In this document: piece after piece, positions 1 to 12,094 of the stretch | Layout: every line of letters starts with the position of its first letter | Position numbering within the stretch: position 1 is the stretch's first letter | NCBI GenBank assembly: GCA_019426215.1 | Contig: CM033393.1 | Coordinates: 50,718,645-50,782,644 of the forward strand | Origin: Buddleja alternifolia | Lineage: Eukaryota > Streptophyta > Magnoliopsida > Lamiales > Scrophulariaceae | Length of the DNA: 64,000 nt | Reading direction: 5' to 3' | Notes under the pieces: generated by a model | Told to the model about the DNA's origin: nothing | The model's input: the letters and a program-made list of their open reading frames with translations, nothing else | Database searches by the model: none | Made by a program: the position numbers and the translations under genes

Positions 1-1962
1 TGTTTCTGTCTGAAGCATTTTTTTCAACTCTCTTTTTGCAAAACTAAGCGAGATAAGATGCCAACCATTCGTATCATTATTAGTCATATTGACTTGGGTA
101 AAACTTAAAAGGGAAACTTACACAGACCCTTTATTTATTGTGTAACCACAAAAAGAAATTCTCATTTTTTGAAAGTTATCAATGCACCTCTGTAGAGATT
201 TATTTGTAATAAAATTATTACAATTTTTACGTATACAAGAGTGTAATTGTAAGAATGTCTTGACATGAATGAGAATTTATGTAATTCCTAAAAAAATAAG
301 GGTACTTTTATTAATTACACAATAAGTGAAGGTTCCACGTTTAATTTTTCCAAACTTAAAAGTACTCATTTTCCTTCGTTTTAAGCTATTCTTTAATTAT
401 TATTATAATGTACTTACGTTATTCAATCCAAATTCTTTCCTCAATTATTGTTATTATTCCAGATGCAACTTAAAACTCCCTAGTATTTTTCCTACTCCAG
501 TTAGGAGATATCTACAAAAAAATCGAAAATACTTAATCGAAAAGGTCAAAGGCGTCATAGTTATGCTTAAAGGAACCGTGCTCTTCCAGGTCAAAACTTA
601 GTGAAGAAATGTAAATTGGAACTCGTAACTGTTAAATTTATTAATATGTAAATGCTATCATTCAAGAGTCAAAGCTCAATTTAAGCACTACATTTTTGAA
701 TTATGAATAATTATGTAAAGACATAAATAGAATTTATCACACATTAAATTACACATTAGAGTGCCAACTTGTGATTCAGTGATTTAATCATGGAATGGTT
801 ATGTGGCAAGATAAATAAAGGAAAACTTCCCTAAATCATAATATCATTGTGAAAATAGGAGAAAGAGACTGAGTTATATATGATGAAAAGAGAAGAAGAA
901 GAATTTATGCTTATCAATCATAAATTTGTTCAATATTAATTTTAAATGAAATTATAAAATATCTATAGCCAAAATATAGTTCTTTTCTGATTAACATAAC
1001 ATTGCTAAAACATACTAACGAAATTTTGTTTATTCGAGAATGAAAAAAAAGCAATGTACTTGTGGATGACATAAATGAGAACCGGGTATTACGATCATAA
1101 TTTTCTTTAATTATGAAAAGATTAAACACTAAATTGTTAATATTTTATAAAATTATCTCATTGAAGTCTAAAAGCTTTGTTTTAATTTTTGGGGATTATT
1201 ACGAACATTCCCCCTCTTATAATTGGTAATTACCCAAAAAAAAATCTCATGTTTTTTAAATTTCGAACACCCGCTACATGGGCCTAAATGTAAGGTTTTT
1301 AAGGGTTAAATTATAAGAATTTTATTATTGTGGAGTGTGGAGTGTAATTATAAAAAATGTCTTATATAAGGAGATTTTTATGTAATTCCAAAAATAGGAG
1401 GGAGTAGTTGGCTAAGTACACATTACACAAGAGAAGATTTTTATAATTTTCAATCAATTTTTTCTTTTCCCTGCAAGATTAGTAATCCTGTGAAATATTT
1501 CACCAGGAAAAGTAGAAAATGATTACATTATAAGTACATAATTGCTTTCAATTTTTTAACCAAATTGAAACTCTATTAAAAATTAATGAAAAAAAACTTG
1601 TAACGTATGGAAAAAATCAGGAAATGAGAGCCACGTGTCAATCATCCATCAAATTACAAGCTAAAAGACGGAAATATATAATGACCCAATCATTTCAAGC
1701 AATTTTATTTTGTATTTTCATTAGCTTGTGAAGCTCAATAGTCACTCCCCACTCTCCTTCCTCACCGTCAGATTAGCCCCCAACATCGATGGTCATTAAT
1801 TATTATCAAACCCAATAGTAATTCCCTTTCTTTTTTCACTAATAAAGCTATTACACTGCACATTTCACTCCTCATATCATATTACTTACACCAAACCTTA
1901 CTCACTTTCCTTCTCCACTCTCTCTCTCTCCAAAGGGTGTGTTTGTGTGTGAGAGTTTTTGC
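1..1962. other. Intergenic and upstream region of the MYB gene
   Basis: I see no gene here. Two stretches, about 90-310 and 1180-1410, resemble each other in direct orientation (both contain GTGTAATT then a TTATGTAATTCC-type motif), so they are probably copies or ends of an old repeat. The last 60 bases before the MYB start are pyrimidine-rich with a CT run at about 1918-1931, typical of a plant 5' leader. No convincing TATA box was found. Confidence 0.6.
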
Positions 1963-4430
1963 ATGGATTTTGATGCAGTCCATAGAGACAATCTTGCTTT
2001 ATACTCAAAACTTTTTGAGGAAACTCCAAACATGCCACAAATAGATGAGGGTTTTTCTTCATCATCTCTTGGTCATGGTAGAGTTCTTAACAATCTTGAT
2101 CATTTTATGGTGGATGGTTCATTATCAAACCCTAGTTCCATTTTTTATCCTCCTTTTTATGATCCTTTTGATCCATTTCAAGTCTCTTTTGGTGCACTAA
2201 ATAATGGACACATGCATGGCTCTCAAAGTAGGAATTTTATTGATATTGGCTCCAAAAGTTCAATAATCCAAGGAATTGATCATTATAATGTGAATGAGCC
2301 ATTGGATTATCACATGATGAGTTCGCCGGATGTGAAATGCTTAGAAGAAAAGGGTTCAAGTTTTGCAACGGATGATGACGTCAATCAAAAAACAGATGAC
2401 GTCAAGCGTAAGTCTAGGCAGGCGGTGCAAACAAGAAGAAAAAGGATCGTCGATAAGAAATCTGAAATAATTAAAGGGCAATGGACTCCGGAAGAAGATG
2501 GGTACTTTTAATTGTTTTATGATTCAATTTATATTTTTGTAATTTTCCATGTTAATTTGATTTTTAGGCATAATATTTGTACAATCATAACATGTTTAAA
2601 TTCATTTTTGATGAACATATATAACACTCTATTTTTTATTTTATTTTTAGATTGTTAGTGGAGTTGGTTGAGAAGCATGGAGTAAGAAAATGGTCCTCTA
2701 TTGCTCAAATGCTTCCGGGGAGAATTGGGAAGCAATGCAGGGAAAGATGGCACAACCATTTAAAGCCTAACATAAAGGTTTAATTATTTACATTCATATA
2801 TATTATTTTCTTCCTTTTGTGTCATTTTCTTTAATTAAATTGTTACTTAATTTTTTATATTTTTAACTATATTGATCTTATATATAGTTGCGCACATGGA
2901 TTGTACTCCAACTAATTTTTGCCGATATGTTATAGAAAATCTATGAAAATACTAAGTAATTATATAGTATATATGATCATCAAACTTAGGCATAAATCCA
3001 TAATAATCTCCTAGAATTATATCTTTTCTACTTTTGTTAATATTTATATAAATGGCATTCAACACATAATTAGAAATTGTAGCGAAAATATTAATTATCA
3101 CAAGGAAAATGCTTCTTTTGATGATTTGAAAGGGATAGTAGAAATTAACCTTTGAAATGGTAACCTAATTCTTTGAATTCACACATGTTTAGACAACCAA
3201 AAATTGGAACTCAAACACGATTTAGTTCTCTTAATCTCCCAAAAGAAATTGTGAGACACAAGAGTACCATGTGACTATGAATAATTTGTTTAAGTAATTG
3301 AGATCTATCTTATAAGAATTTTAATTCATCCACATTCTTGTCAAAATAGTCTTGCTATATATTATGTATAAAAAAAAACTTGTTCAAAGCTTATAACAAG
3401 GTATACTCTCCAAACTCTAGGAAGTTATTCAGATTTTTTTGTGAATATATAAGATGAATATTTCGGCTCGTATTAAATCGATATTTATAGCGTAAAAATT
3501 TTGAATTCCATTTAATTTGCATAAAAAATAAAATAAATAATTATATTAAACATATGAACAACTACAATCATCAATACTGCTCCCTACTATCCTAGACAAT
3601 TTTGAATTTACACACATGATAATGTTAATAACATATATACTCAAATTTAAGCTTGGGGGCATCACATTCAAGTTTCTATCTACTATTATCTAAAAATAAT
3701 CAAGTTATTAATGACTGGACGAAATCAAGATATCACCCCTCACGGCGAAATTATAGATCTCCTTTAAGATCAAACAATTCCATGGAATTGAGTATGATTG
3801 TATGTGTGATAGCATCTACTATACCAGGAATATCAATGAACCCGATTATTGCAATTGCTCACCCTCATTTCATTATTTAGAAACATTAGCATAGTAAAAC
3901 AACAATATATATGTATTCAAAAAAACTATATGTAACATTTGCAGAAAGATAGATGGTCTGAAGAAGAAGATAGGATACTGATTGAAGCCCACAGACAGCT
4001 AGGCAACAGATGGGCAGAAATCGCACGAAGCTTGCCCGGTAGGAGTGAGAACACTATAAAGAACCATTGGAACGCAACTAAAAGAAGACAACTTTCATCG
4101 CGCAAAAATAACAACAATCCAAACAGTCCCTTGCAAAACTACATCAAGAGTGTGATCTCAACCGCAACTTCTGATGAAAAAGGGTTTATGGAGATTTCGT
4201 CCTCGGGTTCTGCTTCACCTGCAGCTGCTGATCATCATATTGCTATGGTGAATTCATTCAAGCAAGTCGAAAACTGTTCGAATTTGAAGGCCGAATATGA
4301 GAGTCCTACTGCAGCAGATGAGAGCTTCAAGTTACCAGCTTCATTGGATACTCAAATCCATATGCAAATGCAGTTTGATTTGCAGAAAGAAATGGATTTC
4401 ATGGAAATGCTCTCATATGGTTACATTTGA
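1963..4430 (+). CDS. R2R3-MYB transcription factor, MYB98/MYB64/MYB119 subgroup
   Basis: Nuclear DNA-binding regulator. Coding exons are 1963-2501, 2651-2777 and 3945-4430; they join in frame to 383 residues. Both introns are GT-AG, the first 149 bp and the second 1,167 bp. The start is the ATG at 1963, after a CT-rich leader; no upstream ATG is in frame. Residues 1-165 are acidic and low complexity. A basic stretch ([11 protein letters not shown]) leads into repeat R2, which starts [10 protein letters not shown], is split by intron 1 and ends in [17 protein letters not shown]. Repeat R3 starts [10 protein letters not shown], keeps its first tryptophan and ends [18 protein letters not shown]. 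In known proteins this repeat pair and its introns mark the subgroup containing MYB98, MYB64, MYB119, MYB115 and MYB118, which act in female gametophyte and seed programmes. That role here is inference. The C-terminus is Ser/Ala/Gln-rich. I cannot tell which subgroup member is the ortholog. Confidence 0.93.
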
Positions 4431-4486
4431 GTTTTTCATTGCATCTTTAAAGTACTTTTCTACATAGGGTGTGTGACATATGAAAG

Positions 4487-4640
4487 GGATAATTCTATGG
4501 AACTCCTCATGCAACGCTCCTAGTCCCTCAAACACCACAAATTCGACTTGGAGTGGGCGGTTTTTATCACCCGCCCCAAATTGAATTTGTGGTGTTTAGA
4601 GGACTAAGTGCATTGCACTAGGAGTACCATAGATTTATCC
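4487..4640. mobile_element. Foldback MITE, Mutator type, 154 bp
   Basis: The two ends are imperfect inverted repeats (left GGATAATTCTATGGAACTCC, right the reverse complement of GGATAAATCTATGGTACTCC) and the pairing continues inward (CAAACACCACAAATTC against GAATTTGTGGTGTTTA). The element is flanked by the direct repeat CATATGAAAG at 4477-4486 and 4641-4650. A 9-10-bp target duplication is characteristic of Mutator-like insertions. It lies about 55 bp after the MYB stop codon, so it is probably within or next to the 3' UTR. Confidence 0.82.
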
Positions 4641-4650
4641 CATATGAAAG

Positions 4651-5302
4651 TAGTGCATGCAGTATTATTATATATAAGCTGATTTTCATACTATTGTTGG
4701 ATTTTTAAACGATGAACTCATGAATTATGGTTATGATATAAGTAGTTTATGATTTCGTGTTTGTTTGAGTTTTTCAACAATTCTGATTTCATTGAAATAA
4801 TTTCGTTTATTAAATTATGGAACGGTATTTAGTCCATATAGCGTTTCATGAATTTTCTTCTTTTATGTTTTGCTATTTCCTTGAGGAGTAAAATCGACTT
4901 TTCACACTTTCCGGCGACTTTATGGATTGTCAAAGTCAGACAAGGTATCTCTTGGTAATTTACCAAAGGTCTTTTTTTTTTTTTTAATATATATATTATA
5001 TATATATATATAGGCTAAAGGTGCGGGGCTGTGCCCTTAATAATTTCTATCAAAATAATTATAGGCTAATGTTTGTCATTCTATTAACTTAAAAATTGCC
5101 TGTTTTGCTTGCAGTACAACATTCTGTCTTTGAAGTCTCCATTGGACATTTAGAATTTAATATGATTTAGATATAATAAGCAGATAAAAGATTGTCTTCC
5201 AGATAATGCCCTTCAAAATCATCTCCAAAAACTACTTAAGAGGCAAACTAATTGAAAAATAATTAAAGATTGAGCTGACAACTGCGAAACACAATTCCAA
5301 CC
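4651..5302. other. Intergenic region between convergent MYB and TRM61
   Basis: No gene is visible. It contains a T tract followed by an AT dinucleotide run at about 4971-5012. The two flanking genes are transcribed towards each other, so this space should hold both 3' ends. Confidence 0.6.
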
Positions 5303-6884
5303 CTACATGGTGCATTTGAGTCTAGCAAACGTCAAGTAACCCGTATGACCTCTAGCCTCGCCATTACGTCTTGCCATAATAGTTCGTGGCACGGAACTTT
5401 CCAGCCCGTTTGTAGAACGCTGCCTTTTTTTGCAACTCTTAAGAGATCCCAAACCCTTTTCATTATCTTGCCAGCTACCCAAATTCCCTTCTCGAACTTC
5501 ATATGTGTGGAGAAGCACTTCAAACGTTCTTATATCTGAAAAATGCAAACAAAAAAAAAACAAAAACCATAAACATCAAAATATAAAGCATTGTCCAACA
5601 CAATCAAAATGCTAAAAGTTTTAGATGGAAAGTTTACCAGTAAAATTTGATCTTAGAGTTTCACAAGATCTTTGTACTTGCTCGATACACGGTGAGAATG
5701 AGCACAAGATCCCATCTTGCTGCAGCATTTTTGCAGCAGATGGAATAGCTAACCATGGTTGAGGCAGGTCAAGGAAAATAGAATCAGCTCGGCCTAAAAA
5801 TTCATCGGGGAATCCCTCACCCTGTATATCTCTCACCCCGACTGTCACCAAACTACTCAATCCTGTCCTCTCAAAATCCTCCCTGAAGAAAAGAATATTC
5901 ACAAATATTACACACATGTATGTAGATGTATGTATATATGTATAAATATGTATATGTCATAATCAAGATACACACGAAATTCACACAACTTCTCAGGTTT
6001 TCTTCGTGTGTGCAATTTACACCATGTCCAACAAAATTTACAGCCCCTTCACCATGACTAAAACATCTTTTTGATTGGTTTAATATATACACGTGACGTC
6101 TGACTAGGACAACATCCAAAACATGCCATGTTTCTCGCATTATGGTTTTCTTTGAAAAACTAATTCTCCTCCCACGTTCCTCATGTTTTCCTTTTAACAC
6201 CGTATTATAATTCCAAAACTTTTGGATGGAAATCAAATATATACTTAAAGAAATGAAATCAAGAAATACATCTCATAATTATAACCTTTATAAACGTCTC
6301 CATATTTTTTCGTTTTTCCTCTAACCAAAATAGATGAATATTGTAAGTAGTATTTTTCTTTATATCGAATGAAGCTTTAAGAAATACATCTGCAGCATCA
6401 AATCAATTACGAAATCAAATAACCCTCACCTAGCTGACGCAGCCCTCTGTTCATGGAAATCAAAGGTATACACGTGCCCATTCGGTGCAACTGTACGTGC
6501 AAGCGAAGTAGACAGCGATCCACTCCCAGTGCCCGACTCGAGCACCACGCAACCAGGCACAATCTCCAAGTACATAACAACAAAGCTAATATCCGCAATA
6601 TATAAAATCTGCGTCCTGTGGCTTAAAACCAGAGTCCATAACTCAGGAGTTGGAGCTAATAAGTAAACAAATCCACCTTTACTGCTGAAAACTTTCGAAC
6701 CAAACGGCTTCCCAATCCAATCGGAATGCTTAAACGCACCAAAACGGTTTTGCAGAACCCCGTTTTCAGATATTTTTACGGGCTTCATACTGTCGTATCT
6801 CTCGTATACTATAACCAAATCCCCGTCCGTTATGCGACGGTTAAAAGATAATTTTTTGCTAGGGTCCATTGGTAACATTGTCAT
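5303..6884 (-). CDS. TRM61: tRNA (adenine-58-N1)-methyltransferase catalytic subunit
   Basis: Catalytic subunit that, with TRM6, methylates N1 of A58 in the tRNA T-loop using S-adenosylmethionine; it acts in the nucleus. Exons in transcript order are 6884-6430, 5882-5638 and 5535-5303, all with GT-AG junctions, giving 310 residues. The N-terminal barrel region contains GDLVIVYERYD and FKHSDWIGKPFGSKV. SAM motif I is VLESGTGSGSLSTSL, followed by HVYTFDFHEQRA. The downstream catalytic segment is DSIFLDLPQPW. The C-terminus has the plant-type ending ARGHTGYLTFARLKC. Length matches plant homologues. The ATG at 6884 or the in-frame ATG six bases further on (MLPMDPSKK) may be the start. A leader intron is likely, with a donor near 7069 (CAAGTAAGCC on the minus strand) and an acceptor near 6915. 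No defect was seen. Confidence 0.94.
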
Positions 6885-7144
6885 AAGTTAAGATTTAGAT
6901 TAAATTGCTATCAGGTATCTGCATTTACAGATTAAAAATAAAGGGGAAATCAAAAGGAAGAATTATGAGATATTACTACAAAAACACTATAAATTGAAAT
7001 ACAGTATATATGCAAAAATTGAGCTAATTATTGATAACTTGAACATGATTAGAGTACCAGAAGGCTTACTTGAAAGTTCAGAGATTCTGCAATGGAATCT
7101 AGGGTTATGAATGAAGGGTTGAAGAATGAAGACGAAAGATTGTT

Positions 7145-8340
7145 GCGCCTGTTTGGCTTACAATTTAGTTAAGATGAAATTCAGAATTTGGGTGTTAGGG
7201 TTTCCCGCTGGAGTCTATAAAGTCGCTAATCACAACGATGTGGCTGCACTTAAAGTCGCATTAGGATGTAGAACAGTAAATTATATGCTGTCTTGAGGGG
7301 AAAATATGGATAAGAAATAAATTAAAAAAAACATTGTTAAATTAAATTAAATTAAATTCAAAACATAACATGTGTACAATTCCCTTGCGATGTTGATTTA
7401 TCAATGAAGAATAATTATAATAAGAATGACAATTTATGTACATAATTTCAACTAAGAGGTTATTTGCAACCTCAAAATTGATAAAATTATGTATTATTAA
7501 TTAAGGAAAATATTCAGTCTGGCTAGTCGTTTTTTTTTTTTGGGATAGATGGATGGATCATTTGTTTCTCTTCTTTCTATGTTTCAGAAGAAAATGAAAG
7601 AGAGAAAAAAATTGAAAAAGAGATTTAAAAATGGGGAGGTGATGGTTCGAAAATGAAGTACGTAATTTATTTGCATCGATATTATTTATGCAAGGCGTTT
7701 AAGGATGATTAGACGAAAATAATTAATCGGCAACCAAACCCTTCCAATTTAAAAAAATAATATCTAAAATTGAGTATAACTATTTATTTATTTGGGTAAA
7801 TTGAGCGTAATTGTGTACTACATAAAGTTTTTCCTTAAAACTGTAATAAATAAATATTTATACCTGGTCTGCTAATATAAAAATGTCATTTTATCACCCT
7901 TTGTTAACATATTTTGTTTTTGTTTTTTTTAATTCTAGACGAATGGGAATATCCTGACCCGATAAATCTGGGCTGATAGTTTTTAACTGTGAACCGCACA
8001 AATTTTATAAAACTCCAAATAAAGATATAAAAGTTGCAACGTGTGACAGCTTGAAATTAAATACATGACATCTAAATTGAAAATGAAAACTGATATAACT
8101 AAATTAGGAAATCTCAGGGAACTAACATATTTTGTTACTTTTATATATTTTTTTTGTCATAAAAGCCCAAGATTCGCTATCATGGCTTATCTAGGTAGGC
8201 CTTTATTATTCCCATACTCTGAGCTCAGCCCATGAAAACCACCTTAGGTCATTTAGTTCCATAGTCCGGTTGTAATCCAGCTGGCCTTTGTGGAGCAGGA
8301 TTTTAATTGGGCTCGGCCCAATTTGCATATTACTTATATG
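7145..8340. other. Intergenic region upstream of TRM61
   Basis: AT-rich sequence with short homopolymer runs and a run of TTAAA-type pentamers near 7336-7358. No gene or clear element boundary was found. Confidence 0.55.
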
Positions 8341-8349
8341 GGAAGAAGT

Positions 8350-8840
8350 AAGACTACCCACGAGCCGAGCTCGAGCCAAACTTGACTAAATTTCTGGGTT
8401 CAAGCTCGAGCTCGACGAGCATGAGAAAAATGAGCTCGAGTCTGTGTCAAGTCGAGCCGAGCTCATGCACAGAATTTTTTAATTTTATTTTTTAATATAT
8501 ATATATATATATTATTAATTTTGGATTAATATATATAATTAAATATAGTCATAATAATATTAATATATTATTAATAATACATATATAATATCATATGTAT
8601 GTATATATCAAAAAATAAATAAAATATTATATTATACATATTAAGAAACAAACAAACAAAATATTATTTTTTATTCAGGATTCGCGAGCCTTTGAACAGG
8701 CATATTTGGGCTCGAGCTCGGCTAGTCAGAAAAGCTCGACTTGTTAGGTTTGGCTCGAGCTCGAACTTTCTCGAGCTCACGTCGATATTTTTTCGAGCAG
8801 GCTCACAGAGCTCACGAGCCATCTCGGCTCGTTGGTCTCC
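8350..8840. repeat. hAT-like repeat with GAGCTCG-rich ends and AT-rich core
   Basis: Both ends (about 8355-8475 and 8685-8840) are packed with CGAGCTCGAG / GAGCCGAGCTC motifs in opposite sense, and the middle (8480-8680) is almost pure AT. Inverted GAGCTCG-rich subterminal repeats are common in short non-autonomous plant hAT elements. The exact termini and the target duplication could not be fixed. Confidence 0.5.
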
Positions 8841-9717
8841 TCTATATGGGATATTAACTGTATTTGCAAATAAAACAATTTTTTTGATAAGTCACATAAA
8901 ATTAAAATAAACTACATATATTATATTAATGTATATTAGACAGGTTTTAAGAAGATAGCATATCTTATAAGAGCAATGGCACAAGTTCCACGAGTATGAC
9001 TAACGCAACAAATCTGTCACTATCATTATTAGAGCAGCCATGAGCCCATGACTGTACGTTGGTTGGCTTCTAAAGTCTAGTCTAAGATGACACATTATAA
9101 ACATTTTATAGAGCTGGCAGAATTTTTTAGCAAAATATAGTAGTGAATGCCAATTAGACACGTAGACTGTGAAATGAAAGTCAAGTATATGCAATTTGTA
9201 TATAAATATTTACGTTTGTCATTTATATATATTTCACAATACCAAATGATATGTCGGATTGTATCAAAAGATCATAATTGCGTAGATTATTGTGTAGAAA
9301 ATTATATTCTTTTATTTCTATACGTTTTGCTTAAGGGAGCGGTTGGAAAGTTGTTTATAGTTCTAATTTATATTCAATGAGGATAATTGTCACAATATTG
9401 TTTGATATTTAGCAAGTGTAATAACTTATATTTTGTTATCAAAAATGTAATAACTTATATCACTCACATTAATTAAATAAAAAAACTTTATTAAATAAAA
9501 GAATTAAAAAGTCGTGGACTCTAGTTCTGATATCATTTACGATCGATAATAAATGAATCATACCGAAAAAATAATTACGATTTTCCCAAAATTTGATGCT
9601 ACATGATCCAAAACGCCTAAAAATGATTTGTTTATAGTTTGATTATTATTTTTTGGAACAAAAAGTTTGGGCAGAGTCTGATCCGCTCAACCACAACGGG
9701 ACAGGGCATGCCTTGGG
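8841..9717. other. Intergenic region
   Basis: No gene is supported. Sequence is AT-rich with no repeat boundary that I can define. Confidence 0.5.
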
Positions 9718-10105
9718 GGTATGGGTGTAACTTGAGTCAAGCCGAGCTGGCTCGCGAGCTTAGCTGGCTCAGCTGGAATGAGCTCAACTCGAGCTCAAGC
9801 TCGAGCCTATTTCCCTCTGAAAAAAGCTCACGAGTCGGCTCATGAGCTTTTCGATTTTTTAATATGTTATTTTTTATTTTTAATTATATGTATTTCCCTT
9901 TTTTTTATTTTTTATTTTTTATTTTATCTTTGATTGTATTAATTAAAATAACACAAACAATTATAAATGATAAAATGCCTAATTATCCAAAAAAACAAGA
10001 AGATAAAATCGGATGGGATGGAGTGGCAATTTGAGCCAGGCTCGAGGTTGTTGAACCAACAAGCTCACGAAACCAAGCTGGACGAGCTCGAGCTCTTATT
10101 TAGCT
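9718..10105. repeat. Second GAGCTCG-rich hAT-like repeat
   Basis: It begins near TATGGGTGTAACTTGAGTCA, close to the TAGGGGTGT start of plant hAT MITEs, and has GAGCTCG-rich subterminal blocks at about 9740-9850 and 10035-10105 around an AT-rich core. It resembles the element at 8350-8840. Boundaries are approximate. Confidence 0.5.
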
Positions 10106-10134
10106 TGATAGTTAAATAACAAGAAATGAGTAAA

Positions 10135-10400
10135 GGGGTGTTTGGCTAAGTTTATTTTTGTTTATAAGCTCTTATTGCTTATAAGATGTTTTTGCAGTTT
10201 ATAAGCTCTATAAATTATAAGATTTTAAAAAATGAGTTGAGATCTCCTTACTTGATTTTTTAGAGTTTATAAGCTCCTAACATCTTATCTTACGAGCTGC
10301 TTATAAGCTTTTTCACCAAAAAATTTACCAAAAAATTTATAACTTTGAAACATTTTATAAAATATTTTTAAGAGGTTATAAAGCTTAGCAAAATACCCTC
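10135..10400. mobile_element. MITE with GGGGTGTTTGGCTAAG end
   Basis: Left end GGGGTGTTTGGCTAAG and right end CTTAGCAAAATACCCTC are imperfect inverted repeats, and the interior is full of TTATAAGCTC palindromes. The GGGTGTTTGG terminus is typical of plant Harbinger/hAT MITEs. A related copy lies at 57338-57574. A clean target duplication could not be read. Confidence 0.6.
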
Positions 10401-10479
10401 TTAACTATAATTTTAATCAATCAATTCCACTTATTGGAAAAGGGGAAATGAATCAATAGAGTTTGTACCGGTTTCTTTC

Positions 10480-11704
10480 TTTATTATATATATTTGGTGG
10501 AAATTGTACTAATTACGGTCCCCATTGAAATCAACGCCGTCAAAGTTCAATCCCATCAAAATAATATATATACTACAACTCAAAATGAAATGAAGCACTC
10601 GTCTTCCAATCTTATCAACGCCCATTCTTCTCGCGCGCTGCCGTTGCCAAAACCAAAAGCGAAAATTCGTAAGTACCTCATCACACAGGATTTCTCTACT
10701 TGAATCCTATAAGTTGCTCTCTGTTTTTAGCATTCTGCGATTCATTGTGTTTGCTTGATTTGATTCATGCGTGTCTGGTGTTCGTTAATGCGCGGATTTT
10801 TGTTCGTATTTTATCTGTGTTTGCGATTAGTGTTTGAGTGCTGTTTTGATTTCTGATATGTTTAGATTCGAAGTATGTTGTTGCTTTGATAATGTATGCG
10901 TGTGCCTAGGCAGTGTTTATCGATGTGACTCTGATTCATTGTGTAACTTGATTTTAACTTTTGAGGATTATTTCTAATGACTATGATCTGATTCGTGCGT
11001 GTCAGGTGTTCGTTAATATGAATGTAATGCGCGGAATTTTGTTCGTATGTTATCTGTGTTTGTGGTTAATGTTTGAGCGCAGTTTTGATTTCTGAAATAT
11101 TTAGATTCGAAGTATGTTGTTGCTTTGATAAGGTATGCGTGTGCCTAGGCAGTGTTTATCGATGTAACTGTAATACAATAGCTTAGCCTCAACAAGATGG
11201 GAACCATTGCTTACTGGAACTATTGCGACGAATCAGAACAATAGTTTTCGTTACTTTTTGCCAATACTTAATTAGGCTTAATCTGCAACGGAACCAGTAT
11301 GACAAAACGGGCTACGAGTGCATATCGAGTCTGCGGGGGCTCTTCAATAGCTCGACACAAGCTTTCTTGATCTCGAGCTCAATCTCTATTGTATCTATTC
11401 ACAAGCTGTTATTTAATATTTTGCATATTAATGATATATATTTTTATGGTGAATATCACTAGAGCTTAGCTTGAACTTGAGTAAGAATGCATGCTCGAGC
11501 CCTAAAGAAATGGCTCTTTGAGCTCAAGCTATTCTTTCTATATTTTAGATTTGTACATGAAAACATTGTATATGTTTATTTTGTTCTTGTCTTTGAATGT
11601 TTATGTGGATCTGTGAAATTTATTTAGCTTCTTAATGAGCATACAACCGAATTCTTATTCTGGTAGTGGGCCATTTGGGGATTGATATTATGTGTCTGTG
11701 ACAG
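10480..11704 (+). promoter_or_regulatory. Leader exon and 5' UTR intron of the membrane-protein gene
   Basis: A TATA-like run at about 10482-10491 precedes an untranslated exon that probably ends at 10668. The donor GTAAGTAC is at 10669 and the acceptor ACAG ends at 11704, one base before the ATG at 11706. The 1,036-bp intron is T-rich with G-rich segments, as leader introns often are. It contains an imperfect direct duplication of about 170 bp (from about 10761 and 10989) and a GAGCTC-rich repeat fragment at 11310-11510. Confidence 0.6.
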
Positions 11705-11705
11705 A

Positions 11706-12062
11706 ATGCAGCTGCTGGTGAGCAGTGATCCTACTACACTGAGTTATTGGTTGAACTGGAGAGTGTTTGTGTCTGCAATATGGGTCTTGACATCCATGCT
11801 TGTTGCATCGTTTATCATATGGAAATATGAACATTCAGATAATTTACAATCCGATGAAGAGAGAACACAACAAGAGAGCTCAAGGATTTATGATAGATCA
11901 TGGAAACCTTGTGTGGAAGAAATCCATCCCATGTTTTTGATGTTCTTTCGGTTGATTGCATTCTGTCTACTCCTGGTAGCTTTTTGTTTTGATGTCGCTC
12001 TTCATGGATTTGAATTATTTTACTACTACACCCAGTAAGTCATTCTTCTCCTTTGGAGTTTC

Positions 12063-12094
<32 letters not shown>

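Noticed and set aside
4971..5012. AT run as an origin or regulatory element
   Set aside because: A plain T/AT microsatellite with nothing further to support function.
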